A stretch of DNA of 64,000 nt from Pseudoalteromonas aurantia 208 (GTDB lineage Bacteria; Pseudomonadota; Gammaproteobacteria; Enterobacterales; Alteromonadaceae). The stretch covers positions 248,001 to 312,000 of the forward strand of contig NZ_AQGV01000012.1 in NCBI RefSeq assembly GCF_014858725.1, written 5' to 3'. The notes beneath the pieces are model-generated. The model was not told the DNA's origin. It ran no database searches and worked only from the letters and a program-made list of their open reading frames with translations. The stretch's first letter is position 1. Each line of letters begins with the position of its first letter. Of this stretch, positions 47,913-60,845 are shown one piece after another. A program made the position numbers and the translations under genes.

Positions 47913-48710
47913 ATGTCCGAAAATGTAGCGACACTATTAAAAATTATGGCCACTTTACGTGACCCTAAAACTGGTTGTGAGTGGGATAAAGCACAAACAT
48001 TTCACTCAATTGTGCCGCATACGATTGAGGAAGCTTATGAAGTTGCAGGGGCAATAGAAACAAATGATATGCCTGCATTAAAAGGCGAGTTAGGAGACTT
48101 GTTGTTTCAGGTAGTTTTTTATGCACAATTAGCACAGGAACAAAATTTATTTGATTTTGATGATGTGGTGGATACGTTAAATGAAAAGTTAGAGCGACGC
48201 CATCCTCATGTGTTTAAGCAACAAGTCACTTTGTCTGAATCAGAGCTAGAACAACAATGGCAAGACATTAAGTTACAAGAACGAGCACAACATACTCATA
48301 AGTCGAAAGTACTCTGGGATGATATACCTCGTATGTTGCCTGCATTGTCCCGAGCCCAAAAAATACAAAAGAGAGCTTCAGCATTGGGCTTTGATTGGCC
48401 AGACTATCATGGAGCACTTGAAAAAGTAGTTGAAGAAGTTGAAGAGGTCAGTGAAGCGTTAGAGTATGATCCGCATTCGACGCATAGTGCGGAAGAAATT
48501 GGAGACTTGTTATTTGCGACCGTTAATGTAGCAAGACACGCGAAGCACGACCCAGAGCAAATACTCCGTCAAGCCAGCGATAAGTTTGTCGCGCGATTTG
48601 CCGATGTAGATACTGTTTTGCGCAAGCGAGGTGTAAACCTGCAAAAAGCAAGTTTGCAGGAAATGGATGACGCGTGGGAATATGTTAAAAAGCAACATAG
48701 GGATCAATGA
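47913..48710 (+). CDS. mazG: Nucleoside triphosphate pyrophosphohydrolase MazG
   Basis: The 265-residue protein has two MazG repeats: DPKTGCEWDKAQTFHSIVPHTIEEAYEV with GELGDLLFQVVFYAQ, then EEVEEVSEAL with EEIGDLLFATVNVARH. It hydrolyses (d)NTPs to monophosphates and can lower (p)ppGpp effects. A TTG at 47898 overlapping the relA stop could start five codons earlier; the ATG at 47913 agrees better with E. coli. Either way it is tightly linked to relA. Confidence 0.95.
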   Translation: MSENVATLLKIMATLRDPKTGCEWDKAQTFHSIVPHTIEEAYEVAGAIETNDMPALKGELGDLLFQVVFYAQLAQEQNLFDFDDVVDTLNEKLERRHPHVFKQQVTLSESELEQQWQDIKLQERAQHTHKSKVLWDDIPRMLPALSRAQKIQKRASALGFDWPDYHGALEKVVEEVEEVSEALEYDPHSTHSAEEIGDLLFATVNVARHAKHDPEQILRQASDKFVARFADVDTVLRKRGVNLQKASLQEMDDAWEYVKKQHRDQ

Positions 48711-48817
48711 CTTTATAATTAATTAAGATTCAATTTATATTTTAACTGGATTGATACGAGCAACTTTGCTACACTATCGCCCCGTCTTGATTCTTATTTA
48801 AATTCCATTTTTCCTGA

Positions 48818-50467
<1,650 letters not shown>

Positions 50468-50472
50468 TTAAG

Positions 50473-50501
50473 AAAAGCCGTGCAATCGCACGGCTTTTTT
50501 A
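50473..50501 (+). terminator. pyrG terminator
   Basis: AAAAGCCGTGC pairs with GCACGGCTTTT around a 4-base loop, with a T tail. Confidence 0.92.
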
Positions 50502-50580
50502 TTGTGTGAAAAAGTATGTATCGCAGTGAATCACTACCAGTATTTAATGCAATGCTTATTTGGTAATAACAGGATAGTAA

Positions 50581-51918
<1,338 letters not shown>

Positions 51919-51931
51919 ATAATACGCCTTA

Positions 51932-51959
51932 AAAAAGCCGCCATATTGGCGGCTTTTTT
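51932..51959 (+). terminator. eno terminator
   Basis: AAAAAGCCGCCA pairs with TGGCGGCTTTTT around a 3-base loop, followed by T residues. Confidence 0.92.
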
Positions 51960-52000
51960 GTAGCCAAATACCAGTAAGTACAGCTTAAAAGGAAATGTAA

Positions 52001-52675
52001 TTACCCTTGAAAGTGTTCTGTTAATATTTGTTGAGTAAATTTTGTTTTTAAATAAAACCCTCTCGGTAAAGTTTTGGTGAGTTTCCCATGCGGTCCAATG
52101 ACGTCAGTTAAGGCTTTACTGTTTGCTGCCTTAGGCCTGATCTGCATGACTTCACCTAGGTGACCAGATATTTGTTCTATTTTCCCGAGTGCGATCAACT
52201 CAATTTGCTCTTCCCAATCTCTTTGTAATTGGTTAATTTGATCTGTGTTGGGTTGCCATAAAAAGCCAGAGCCAATTATTCTGTCAATCGGCTGTAACGC
52301 TCTTTCGGCTAAAACGGGCAACCAAAGAACATGGGCTAACTTTTTTTTAACGTTGCTATCATGAAATGTTGCGCCTGTAAGTCCAGTTAATGGAACCGTT
52401 GTTACGTAGGTGGTTTCAAGAGGCTTACCATTGTATCCAATAGGCAAAGATTTTAATTCAATCCCCAGTAGCTCGAAATCGGGAACCGGTTTTGAGCCAG
52501 CACTTGCGCCTAGTACATATTCTAATAATTGTCCTGGCCAGCCTTTTTCTTTGAGCAAATGTTCTGGTGTCTTAAATTGATATTGAGCCGCAAGCTCTCC
52601 CAAAGTAATCCCTGCTATGTCGTTTACACGTTGCATGAGCTCATTTATTGTTGCTGGTGGGGATGATCTTTGCAC
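52001..52675 (-). CDS. mutH: DNA mismatch repair endonuclease MutH
   Basis: The 224-residue enzyme nicks the unmethylated strand at hemimethylated GATC sites during mismatch repair. The catalytic D-E-x-K pattern is visible in PVPDFELLGIELKSLP. The N-terminal LKEKGWPGQLLEYVLGASAGSKP is typical. It starts at GTG with GAGAG upstream; an in-frame stop excludes a longer N-terminus. Its presence implies a Dam-directed repair system, as in enterics and Alteromonadales. Confidence 0.96.
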   Translation of the reverse strand: MQRSSPPATINELMQRVNDIAGITLGELAAQYQFKTPEHLLKEKGWPGQLLEYVLGASAGSKPVPDFELLGIELKSLPIGYNGKPLETTYVTTVPLTGLTGATFHDSNVKKKLAHVLWLPVLAERALQPIDRIIGSGFLWQPNTDQINQLQRDWEEQIELIALGKIEQISGHLGEVMQIRPKAANSKALTDVIGPHGKLTKTLPRGFYLKTKFTQQILTEHFQG

Positions 52676-52945
52676 GATACTCTCTAGTTAGTGATCAAAG
52701 TAATTATGCCAACATTGTAACCTAAATATTTCAATTACATGAGTGGTTAACGCCATTGAATGTAAAGAATTCAGACAAGGTTAAGGGCTTATTGTTAGAG
52801 TAAAAAGTGACGTTAAGAGCCTGTTATACAGCTCATTTCGAGGTGTGTTTTTATGCAAATATAACTTACTTCTTGATAAAATAGGTTGTTACAATTAAAT
52901 GATTTCATCAATATAAATAAAGTACTAAATTCATAAAGGAAAAAT

Positions 52946-54052
52946 GTGTTTATACATCTAATAAAAAGACTCACACCACTTTCATTTATTTTTTTAGCTG
53001 CTTGCACTAACGATAGTAAATTAGGTTTTGAGTCATTTGTTGAGAAAGCGCTTACGCAGTTTTTAATCGACGAAAATGCCCAGGTGGTTTCTATTGCCAT
53101 AGTTAGTGGGCAGCACAATTACCAAAACCATTTTGGCCAATTTCCAAATGGAACGAAACCCGACCATGAAACTATATATGAAATTGCATCGATCACTAAA
53201 ACATACACAGGATTACTCCTCGCTAAAGCAGTAACGGATAAAAAGGTAAAATTAGATGACGATATTAGAGCGTACTTAGGAGCTGACCGTTATCAAAATC
53301 TACAATACTTAAATCAGCCAATCACTTTGCGTCATTTAGCAACGCATAGAAGCACGCTTCCTCAAGACTTTGCCTTTACTCGAGAAGATCTCAAAAATGG
53401 CAGAGCTTTTGAGCTGATATTAAATTACTCTAAATCGCAACTGTTTGAAGATCTGAGCCAATACCAACTGACTTCACGACCAGGGAGTGAATATCAATAT
53501 TCAAATGTTGGTACGGAGCTCATTGGTTATATTCTTGAAAATGTATATAACAAGCCATTTTCGATGCTTGTTACAGAGTTTATTACTGAAAAATCGGGTG
53601 AGGAAGATACAAAATTTCGCATTACCAGCGACGAAATCAATAAGATCACCAAAGGGGTAGATGGGGAAGGTGACAGCGCACCATTGCTTAGCCCATATTC
53701 TTTTTCAGAAGGAGGCTTAACATCAACTACTGACTCAATAACACGCTATATGCATTATTTACTTACCTCCAGCTCTGCAGATGTCACCCTATCGCAAACG
53801 CTACTTGCAGGAAGTGCAAACACAGATGGGCATGCATTTTTTTGGAACACATATAAATATGATTCAAGTGCGCCAATGCTTTATCACAGTGGAGGGTCAA
53901 TAGGGACTTCTAGTTGGTTAGCCCTATATCCTGAACAGGGGGTGGGTATATTTCTCGTCACAAATATAGCGGCTGACAACACGCAGGGTAAGTTAAATGA
54001 AATTGCCAATATAATCGTTGATAAATACGCAAAAGCTGCTGAGTTAAAATAA
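52946..54052 (+). CDS. Serine hydrolase lipoprotein (beta-lactamase class C-like fold)
   Basis: The 368-residue product has a lipoprotein signal (LSFIFLAAC, lipidated Cys ~20) and a serine beta-lactamase/DD-peptidase fold. SITK carries the nucleophile Ser and general-base Lys (~89-92: YEIASITKTYTG), YSN forms the second motif in YQYSNVGTELIG, and HSGG near the C-terminus (LYHSGGSIGTSSW) forms the third. The family includes peptidases, esterases and lactamases, so the substrate is unknown. The GTG start is six bases after AAGGA; the overlapping ATG two bases upstream runs into a stop. It separates mutH from rppH. Confidence 0.85.
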   Translation: MFIHLIKRLTPLSFIFLAACTNDSKLGFESFVEKALTQFLIDENAQVVSIAIVSGQHNYQNHFGQFPNGTKPDHETIYEIASITKTYTGLLLAKAVTDKKVKLDDDIRAYLGADRYQNLQYLNQPITLRHLATHRSTLPQDFAFTREDLKNGRAFELILNYSKSQLFEDLSQYQLTSRPGSEYQYSNVGTELIGYILENVYNKPFSMLVTEFITEKSGEEDTKFRITSDEINKITKGVDGEGDSAPLLSPYSFSEGGLTSTTDSITRYMHYLLTSSSADVTLSQTLLAGSANTDGHAFFWNTYKYDSSAPMLYHSGGSIGTSSWLALYPEQGVGIFLVTNIAADNTQGKLNEIANIIVDKYAKAAELK

Positions 54053-54398
54053 TTATTGAGTAGATAAATCCTAGTAGTTTGCAGCCTTGATAACTTTTAA
54101 CTAGAGTTGGAAAGTTATGCTTTTCCTTGTTGTATTAAAGCATAAAGGCTGAGTCCGGTGTGCAGTATAAAGGTTCAAACCCTTCCAATCTACTTTCAAC
54201 TTCACTTTAAATTGTTCTGATCACACAAAATGTGCGGTTGTTTTTTGTACTAGATGTTTTTTGTTTAAATAAAAACCGCATGTTTATACAGTGTTTTTTA
54301 TTAAGTTATTGATACTAAATGAAAAGAGAGGCTTTGTGACAAGTGCTAATATTGCACGCAGCATTAGATTTTGGATAAATACAACTATATGAACATAA
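54053..54398. other. Intergenic region after the serine hydrolase
   Basis: An AT-rich gap with no gene visible. A short GGTTCAAACCC segment near 54172 resembles a tRNA T arm but lacks the rest of a cloverleaf. Confidence 0.35.
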
Positions 54399-54553
54399 TT
54401 ATCCACAGAAACTGTGGAAAAGGTGGGGTAATTATATATAAATTGTGGATTTGTTTGTATATTAGCCTTTTCCCTTCTTTTAATTTGGCAAGCTGTGGAT
54501 AACATGAGTGAAAGCGTGAATAATGTTTGCTGTGCGGCATAAGTTGTGGAACA
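54399..54553. promoter_or_regulatory. Cluster of DnaA boxes (DARS2-like candidate)
   Basis: Two perfect DnaA boxes are present: TTATCCACA at 54399-54407 and its reverse complement at 54494-54502. Three near-matches share the TCCACA core on the reverse strand: 54413-54421 (TTTTCCACA), 54444-54452 (AAATCCACA) and 54545-54553 (TGTTCCACA). The first two are head to head, five bases apart. The stretch is AT-rich and ends just before rppH. In E. coli the DnaA-reactivating site DARS2 lies close to mutH, so the location is suggestive. Function is inference. Confidence 0.6.
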
Positions 54554-54588
54554 ATCATTAAAAATCGACTTATAAAAGAGGCACTAAG

Positions 54589-55113
54589 GTGATTGATGCC
54601 GAAGGTTTTCGTGCCAATGTCGGAATTGTTATCTGTAACAATCAAGGACAGGTGTTTTGGGCACGTAGATATGGGCAGCACTCCTGGCAATTCCCCCAAG
54701 GTGGTGTTGATGAAGGTGAAACCCCTGAACAAACAATGTATCGGGAACTCAACGAAGAAGTTGGTTTGAAACCGGAAGATGTTGAGATTGTAGCAAGTTC
54801 CAAGCATTGGTTACGGTATAAACTGCCAAAGCGTTTGATCCGTAGGGACTCAAGCCCAGTTTGTATAGGTCAGAAACAAAAATGGTTTTTGCTAAAATTA
54901 CGATGTAAAGATGAGGATGTCGACTTACTTCATACTCACCACCCTGAGTTCGATGATTGGCGATGGGTTAGTTATTGGTATCCTGTCAGGCAAGTTGTAT
55001 CATTTAAACGAGATGTATATAGAAGGGTGATGAAGGAGTTTGCGCCATTTGCAATGCCTTTTCATAAGAGAGAGCATAGCCACCGTGACCAGCCGTGGCG
55101 TAATAGAAAATAA
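54589..55113 (+). CDS. rppH: RNA pyrophosphohydrolase RppH
   Basis: The 174-residue Nudix hydrolase removes pyrophosphate from mRNA 5' ends and triggers RNase E decay. The Nudix box [22 protein letters not shown] is complete (residues ~38-59). The start is GTG ([15 protein letters not shown]) with AGAGG seven bases upstream. ptsP follows after 13 bases, the usual rppH-ptsP operon. Confidence 0.97.
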   Translation: MIDAEGFRANVGIVICNNQGQVFWARRYGQHSWQFPQGGVDEGETPEQTMYRELNEEVGLKPEDVEIVASSKHWLRYKLPKRLIRRDSSPVCIGQKQKWFLLKLRCKDEDVDLLHTHHPEFDDWRWVSYWYPVRQVVSFKRDVYRRVMKEFAPFAMPFHKREHSHRDQPWRNRK

Positions 55114-55126
55114 AGAGTGAGGCCAT

Positions 55127-57397
55127 GTGTTAGCGACATTACGAAGTATTGTAGAATCGGTTGCACAACAGCCAACTTTAAATGATGCATTAAGTCAGTT
55201 TGTGTCTTTAGTTAAAGATGCTATGAATACCGAGTGTTGCTCGATTTATTTTGCTGATTATAGTCAAGATAATTTTGTACTGATGGCAAGCGACGGGTTA
55301 AACCCTGATGCCATCGGTCATTTTGTTATTGGTTTTACGGAAGGGCTTGTTGGGCTAGTCGCACAGCGTGAAGAGCCGATCAATATTGCACATGCACAAT
55401 CCCATCCACGCTTTAAGCACTCCCCTGAAGTCTGCGAAGAGGGCTATAACGCATTTTTATCTGTACCAGTTGTACACCAACGTAAAGTATTGGGTGTTAT
55501 TGTGGTGCAGCAAAAGATTGCGAGGGTATTTAGTCATGATGAAGAATCATTTTTAATCACCTTATCTGCACAGTTGGCTTCTCAATTGGCGCATGCTGAA
55601 ATTCAATCATCACTTGCTCAGGACGCCTTCTCTCATCAAACATCCGTATTAAAAGGCGTACCAAGTATGCCTGGAATAGCAATTGGCGAAGCATTTGTTT
55701 TACTGCCCAAGCTAGATTTTACGAGTGTTGAATCACAAAAAGTAAATAATGTAGAGCAGCAGCGAGCGCTTTTTCTACAAGCTGTTACAGCAACAAGGCA
55801 AGAGTTTAAAGTATTGGCTAATACTTTGAGTGATAGTATTCCAAAAGAAGCATTAGCTGTATTTGAGGTATATCAGCAGTTGCTTGATGCTCAAAGTTTA
55901 GGTTTGCAAGTCGAGCAGCAGTTAGTTGATGGTTGGTGCGCAAAAAGTGCATTAAAGCATGTAATAGATTCGCTAGTATCACAATTTAATGCGATGCAAG
56001 ACCCTTATATCAAAGAGCGTGCGATTGACGTGAAAGATATTGGGCTTCGGGTCTTACATCACTTGATGGCGACTGAGCAGACTGTAAAAGTTTATCCTGA
56101 AAATACCATATTGGTTACTCATACGTTAGTACCTATGATGTTGGCCGATATCCCAAAAGAGAGGCTCAAGGGTGTAGTCAGTGTTCAAGGCGCAGCCAAC
56201 TCGCATGCTTCTATTTTAACTCGTGCGATGGGTGTACCTGCCATTTGGGGCGTCGAAGATATTCCATTATTACAATTTGAAGCTAAAGATCTAATTTTAG
56301 ATGCCTATGCTGGGCGGTTATATATTTCCCCATCGAATAGCCTGCGTCATGAATATGAACAGTTGAGACATCATGATAGTGCACTGCATGATAAGTTCGA
56401 GGCGGAGCACGCATTAGAACCCGAAACGTTAGATGGTGAGAAAATAAGTCTATTGTTAAATGCTGGACTCAATTTATCTACAGAGCAAGTAAGTGCCAAC
56501 TATTGTGATGGTGTGGGCTTGTATCGAACTGAATCATGGTTTATGCAAAAAGGTCAGTTTCCCACTCAAAGTGAACAGGAAAAGTGGTATAGAGAAGTAC
56601 TTAGTCGATATCATCCAGGCCCTGTTGTGATGAGAACATTGGATATCGGTGGTGATAAAGTTCTAGATTATTTTGATATTAAAGAAGAAAACCCGTTTCT
56701 CGGTTGGCGAGGGATCAGGGTATCGCTAGACCATCCTGAAATATTTCTCGATCAAATTAAGGCTATGATCAAAGCGAATGTTGGTCTTGGCAATTTACGG
56801 ATCATGCTGCCGATGGTAAGCCGTACAGAAGAAGTTGATGAAGCTTTACAATTGATTGAGCAAGCATATTTTGAATTGCAAGATGATTGGGCTGATCCGT
56901 TTTTGTTAATGGATAAACCTGAAATAGGCGTTATGTTGGAAGTACCTTCGAGCGTTTACTTATTAAGTGATTGGGCCGATAAAGTAGATTTTTGCTCCGT
57001 TGGAAGCAATGATTTGACGCAATACTTATTGGCGGTTGATCGTAATAACTCTCGAGTTGCAGAGTTATTTGACCCTTATCACCCAAGTGTATTGAGAGTG
57101 TTGAACCATATCGCAATAACATGTCAAGAGGTTGAATTATCATTTAGTTTATGTGGGGAACTGGGCGGCGAACCTGAAGGGGCCATTTTATTGGTTGCAA
57201 TGGGCTACCGCCGCTTGAGTATGAATATTTCGGCACTCAATAAGGTGAAGTGGGTGTTACGCAGGTTACGGGTTGAAGATATGGAAATGCTTTTGAATGA
57301 GTGTTTGGCGCAATCTTCTGTTAAGCAAGTGCATAGGCTCTTACGTAGTTTTATGATTGAACATGATTTTAGTGAGTTGTTATACCATTCAAAATAG
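55127..57397 (+). CDS. ptsP: Phosphoenolpyruvate-protein phosphotransferase PtsP (EI-Ntr)
   Basis: The 756-residue enzyme starts the nitrogen-related phosphotransfer chain to NPr and PtsN. It has an N-terminal GAF domain (~1-165), a PEP-utilising N domain, the phosphoryl-carrying His in GAANSHASILTRAMGVPA (~365) and a C-terminal PEP-binding barrel (GLYRTESWFM, MLEVPSSVYLL, SVGSNDLTQYLLAVDRNN, LCGELGG). It starts at GTG behind GTGAGG; an overlapping ATG two bases before would stop after two codons. It is co-transcribed with rppH. Confidence 0.97.
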   Translation: MLATLRSIVESVAQQPTLNDALSQFVSLVKDAMNTECCSIYFADYSQDNFVLMASDGLNPDAIGHFVIGFTEGLVGLVAQREEPINIAHAQSHPRFKHSPEVCEEGYNAFLSVPVVHQRKVLGVIVVQQKIARVFSHDEESFLITLSAQLASQLAHAEIQSSLAQDAFSHQTSVLKGVPSMPGIAIGEAFVLLPKLDFTSVESQKVNNVEQQRALFLQAVTATRQEFKVLANTLSDSIPKEALAVFEVYQQLLDAQSLGLQVEQQLVDGWCAKSALKHVIDSLVSQFNAMQDPYIKERAIDVKDIGLRVLHHLMATEQTVKVYPENTILVTHTLVPMMLADIPKERLKGVVSVQGAANSHASILTRAMGVPAIWGVEDIPLLQFEAKDLILDAYAGRLYISPSNSLRHEYEQLRHHDSALHDKFEAEHALEPETLDGEKISLLLNAGLNLSTEQVSANYCDGVGLYRTESWFMQKGQFPTQSEQEKWYREVLSRYHPGPVVMRTLDIGGDKVLDYFDIKEENPFLGWRGIRVSLDHPEIFLDQIKAMIKANVGLGNLRIMLPMVSRTEEVDEALQLIEQAYFELQDDWADPFLLMDKPEIGVMLEVPSSVYLLSDWADKVDFCSVGSNDLTQYLLAVDRNNSRVAELFDPYHPSVLRVLNHIAITCQEVELSFSLCGELGGEPEGAILLVAMGYRRLSMNISALNKVKWVLRRLRVEDMEMLLNECLAQSSVKQVHRLLRSFMIEHDFSELLYHSK

Positions 57398-57467
57398 CAC
57401 TTTCCTTAGTGCGTCAATAGTTAGAATAGGCTACCATAGCCGCGAAAAAGCAGAAGAGAAACAATTC

Positions 57468-58277
57468 ATGACAGAAACCCTTCTATTGATAGTTTGTTGT
57501 GCCTTGCTTGGCTGTGGTGTTGGTTTCTTGGCTGGGTTATTAGGGATTGGTGGAGGGCTTATCATTGTACCTGCTTTAAGCAGTATTTTACTGTACTTTG
57601 AAGTGGTGGATTCACCTCACATCTTAGTAGTGGCAATTGCAACGTCATTGGCTTCAATTTTATTTACGTCTACTTCATCAGCGCTTGCTCATCATAAGAA
57701 AAAAAATGTGCCATGGGATATTACGCCATGGATTATGGGGGGGGTTGCATTCGGTGCTTTAGTGAGTGGTTTTATTGCAGGTTTATTGCCAGAAGCAGCG
57801 ATACGAGTTATTTTCTCCGTCAGTGTGGTGTTGATAGCATTAAAAATGCTGTATAGCAGTACAAAAGTTCAGCAAAAAAAACGGGCTTTGCCCAATCATC
57901 TTGTTTTAAGTGGTTTAACCGCTATGATGGGGGGGCTATCAGCAATGATTGGTATTGGAGGTGGGGCGCTGCTAGTTCCACTTTTGACTTATTTTACTGT
58001 TGATATGAAAAAAGCGATTGGTTGTGCTTCTACAAGTGGTATTGTCATCGCGCTTTTTGGCTCTGTGGGGTATGTCACTTCGGGTAGCATTCATCACACA
58101 TGGGCACAAGGTTTTGCTGGTTTTGTATATTTGCCAGCACTTTTTGGTATTGTTCTGACGTCTTGGTTTACCGCCCCTATTGGTGCTAAAGCGACGCAGT
58201 ATTTACCCACTTCAATGATTAAAAAGATATTTGCAGCTCTATTACTTTGTATTGCTGTCAGTATGATAATGAACTAA
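57468..58277 (+). CDS. TauE/SafE family permease
   Basis: The 269-residue inner-membrane protein has about eight helices in two related halves, each starting with the family motif (GFLAGLLGIGGGLIIVPAL and GLSAMIGIGGGALLVPLL). Members are thought to transport sulfonates, sulfite or related anions. The ATG at 57468 is chosen because the longer frame overlaps ptsP. lgt follows nine bases later, so it probably shares the rppH-ptsP-lgt-thyA transcript, a common arrangement. Confidence 0.9.
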   Translation: MTETLLLIVCCALLGCGVGFLAGLLGIGGGLIIVPALSSILLYFEVVDSPHILVVAIATSLASILFTSTSSALAHHKKKNVPWDITPWIMGGVAFGALVSGFIAGLLPEAAIRVIFSVSVVLIALKMLYSSTKVQQKKRALPNHLVLSGLTAMMGGLSAMIGIGGGALLVPLLTYFTVDMKKAIGCASTSGIVIALFGSVGYVTSGSIHHTWAQGFAGFVYLPALFGIVLTSWFTAPIGAKATQYLPTSMIKKIFAALLLCIAVSMIMN

Positions 58278-58286
58278 AGGACGGCT

Positions 58287-59111
58287 ATGGCTTTACAGTT
58301 TCCTGAAATAGACCCAATTATTTTTTCAATTGGACCATTTTTTTCAATTGGACCATTGAGCGTACGTTGGTATGGCGTAATGTACTTAATTGGTTTTACA
58401 TTTGCTATGTGGCTAGCGAATCGACAAGCAGAGAAGCCAAACTCTGGATGGACGAAAGAGCAAGTGAGTGACATGCTGTTTTATGGTATGTTGGGGGTTA
58501 TACTTGGAGGCCGGATTGGCTATGTATTATTTTATCAATTCTCCCATTTTTTAGAAAATCCGCTATACCTATTAAGAATTGATCAAGGTGGTATGTCTTT
58601 TCATGGTGGGGCTTTAGGCGTTATTGCGGCGATTGTTATTTTCGCTATTCGTACTAATAAATCGATTCTCCGTGTGGGAGATTTTGTTGTGCCATTGGTC
58701 CCAGTCGGGTTACTAGCCGGGCGAATTGGTAATTTTATCAATGGCGAGCTCTGGGGGCGAACTACAGATGTTCCTTGGGCTTTTGTATTTCCTACTGGTG
58801 GACCTTTGCCAAGGCACCCTTCACAGTTATATGAAGCATTATTTGAAGGGTTAGTTTTATTTATTATGCTGATTTGGTTTGCAAAGCGACCAAGACCTGC
58901 GGGCAGTGTTGCTGGTTTATTTTTGTTAGGCTACGGTATATTTAGGTTTTGTATTGAATACTTCAGAGAACCAGATGCACATATTGGCTTGTATGGTGGT
59001 GTAATATCACAAGGGCAGATTTTATCATTGCCAATGGTTATTGCCGGTGCAGTACTCATGGCTTGGGCGTATAAGAGACAGTCTTTAGAACAGTCGCAAT
59101 CAAATAGTTAA
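58287..59111 (+). CDS. lgt: Prolipoprotein diacylglyceryl transferase Lgt
   Basis: The 274-residue inner-membrane enzyme transfers diacylglycerol to the lipobox Cys of prolipoproteins. It has about seven helices and the motifs [21 protein letters not shown] and [14 protein letters not shown]. The N-terminal segment carries a duplicated hexapeptide: [20 protein letters not shown] against a single FSIGP in E. coli, caused by an exact 18-bp tandem repeat at 58321-58356. The catalytic regions are intact, so it is probably functional. thyA follows after 13 bases. Confidence 0.96.
   Translation: MALQFPEIDPIIFSIGPFFSIGPLSVRWYGVMYLIGFTFAMWLANRQAEKPNSGWTKEQVSDMLFYGMLGVILGGRIGYVLFYQFSHFLENPLYLLRIDQGGMSFHGGALGVIAAIVIFAIRTNKSILRVGDFVVPLVPVGLLAGRIGNFINGELWGRTTDVPWAFVFPTGGPLPRHPSQLYEALFEGLVLFIMLIWFAKRPRPAGSVAGLFLLGYGIFRFCIEYFREPDAHIGLYGGVISQGQILSLPMVIAGAVLMAWAYKRQSLEQSQSNS
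58321..58356. repeat. 18-bp exact tandem duplication in lgt
   Basis: TTTTTTCAATTGGACCAT occurs twice in direct succession (58321-58338 and 58339-58356), adding six residues in frame (FSIGPF). E. coli Lgt has one copy of this segment. Confidence 0.9.
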
Positions 59112-59124
59112 ATTAAGTTAAGTT

Positions 59125-59958
59125 ATGAAGCAATATTTAGAGTTAATGCGCCATGTAAAAGAACAGGGCACAAAAAAAGAAGACCGAACTGGTACAGGGA
59201 CCGTTAGTGTTTTTGGATACCAAATGCGCTTTAATTTACAGGAAGGTTTTCCCTTAGTTACGACTAAAAAATGTCATATGCGCTCAATTATTCACGAATT
59301 GCTATGGTTTTTAAAGGGCGAAACTAACATTGCCTATTTAAAAGAGAATGGCGTGAGTATTTGGGATGGCTGGGCAACAAATGATGGTGAGTTAGGGCCT
59401 GTGTACGGTAAGCAGTGGCGCTCATGGAGTGGTCCCAATGGTGAAGTTGTAGATCAAATTCAAGATATTATTGAGCAAATTCAAAACAACCCAGACTCAC
59501 GCAGACTTATAGTGAGCGCTTGGAACCCTGCATTATTGCCGGATACAAATTATTCGCCAAAAGAAAATGCGCAAATGGGAAAGCAAGCACTTCCTCCATG
59601 CCATACTTTATTTCAGTTTTATGTATTAGATGGGAAGCTTTCTTGTCAGCTTTATCAGCGAAGTGCCGATATTTTCTTAGGTGTACCATTTAACATTGCA
59701 AGTTATGCACTATTAACGATGATGATTGCTCAAGTATGCGATTTACAGCCTGGAGACTTTATTCATACGTTCGGTGATGCACATTTATACTCTAATCATA
59801 TCGAGCAAGTGAACGAACAATTATCTAGAGTTCCGTATGAAAAACCCACAATGAAAATTAACACAGAAGTAAAAGATATTTTTGCTTTTAAATATGAAGA
59901 TTTTGAACTGGAGAACTACCAGGCTCACCCCCATATTAAAGCACCTGTGGCTATTTAG
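59125..59958 (+). CDS. thyA: Thymidylate synthase
   Basis: The 277-residue enzyme converts dUMP to dTMP using methylene-THF, the folate pool also handled by folD. The catalytic Cys is in [12 protein letters not shown], and [20 protein letters not shown] and [10 protein letters not shown] are typical. Compared with the 264-residue E. coli enzyme there is a ~13-residue insertion before the active site (around [16 protein letters not shown]). It is coupled to lgt by short spacing. Confidence 0.97.
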   Translation: MKQYLELMRHVKEQGTKKEDRTGTGTVSVFGYQMRFNLQEGFPLVTTKKCHMRSIIHELLWFLKGETNIAYLKENGVSIWDGWATNDGELGPVYGKQWRSWSGPNGEVVDQIQDIIEQIQNNPDSRRLIVSAWNPALLPDTNYSPKENAQMGKQALPPCHTLFQFYVLDGKLSCQLYQRSADIFLGVPFNIASYALLTMMIAQVCDLQPGDFIHTFGDAHLYSNHIEQVNEQLSRVPYEKPTMKINTEVKDIFAFKYEDFELENYQAHPHIKAPVAI

Positions 59959-59966
59959 GAGAGAAA

Positions 59967-60845
59967 ATGAAAGCCGTTATTCCTGTTGCGGGGCTTGGTA
60001 CTCGCATGTTGCCAGCAACGAAAGCAATCCCAAAAGAAATGCTCCCGATTGTTGATAGGCCGCTTATTCAATATGTTGTTAGTGAAGCGGTGTCCGCTGG
60101 CATTAAAGAGATTGTACTTGTTACTCACTCTAGTAAAAACTCGATTGAGAATCACTTTGATACGAGTTTTGAACTTGAAGCAACATTGGAGAAGCGAGTT
60201 AAGCGACAGTTGCTCGCCGAAATACAGTTAATCTGCCCGAAAGATGTAACAATTATTCACGTAAGACAAGGTGAGGCTAAAGGGCTAGGGCACGCCATTA
60301 ACTGTGCAGCCCCAATTATCGGAGACTCCCCTTTTGTGGTGATGTTACCAGATGTGCTTATAGACGATGCGTCGAGTGATTTAACGAAGGATAACTTAGC
60401 AGAAATGCTGAGTCGATTTAAAGAAACAGGGAAAAGCCAGATAATGGTAGAGCCTGTCGCGCATGAGAATGTTGATAAGTTTGGTATCGCAGATATTGGC
60501 GATGTTGTACTTGATGCGGGCGCTAGTTGTGACTTAAATCTATTAGTAGAAAAGCCAAGCATTGAAGATGCTCCTTCAAATTTGGCTGTGGTGGGCCGAT
60601 ATGTACTGAGTAAAAACATTTGGCCTCTGTTAGCAAAAACCCCACTGGGTGCAGGTGATGAAATACAGTTAACAGACGCAATTGCTATGCTTATGGATGA
60701 GGATGCTGTGCAAGCGTACGCAATAAAAGGGCGAAGCCATGATTGTGGTAGTAAATTAGGGTATTTACAAGCTAATATAGAGTATGCTTTACGTAGAAGC
60801 GAGTTTGCTAGTGACTTAAAAAAGCACATTAAGTCACTTTTATAA
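59967..60845 (+). CDS. galU: UTP-glucose-1-phosphate uridylyltransferase GalU
   Basis: The 292-residue nucleotidyltransferase makes UDP-glucose for LPS and exopolysaccharide synthesis. The N-terminal [27 protein letters not shown] is the GalU signature, and the C-terminal [19 protein letters not shown] and [12 protein letters not shown] agree. It lies only nine bases after thyA with AGGAG upstream, so it may be the last gene of the rppH-to-galU transcript. Confidence 0.96.
   Translation: MKAVIPVAGLGTRMLPATKAIPKEMLPIVDRPLIQYVVSEAVSAGIKEIVLVTHSSKNSIENHFDTSFELEATLEKRVKRQLLAEIQLICPKDVTIIHVRQGEAKGLGHAINCAAPIIGDSPFVVMLPDVLIDDASSDLTKDNLAEMLSRFKETGKSQIMVEPVAHENVDKFGIADIGDVVLDAGASCDLNLLVEKPSIEDAPSNLAVVGRYVLSKNIWPLLAKTPLGAGDEIQLTDAIAMLMDEDAVQAYAIKGRSHDCGSKLGYLQANIEYALRRSEFASDLKKHIKSLL

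Noticed and set aside
54145..54190. tRNA-like fragment (GGTTCAAACCC T-arm-like segment)
   Set aside because: No matching acceptor, D or anticodon stems could be found around it.
54385..54807. 140-codon reverse ORF opposite rppH
   Set aside because: It overlaps the conserved Nudix gene and the DnaA-box region and looks like a frame shadow.
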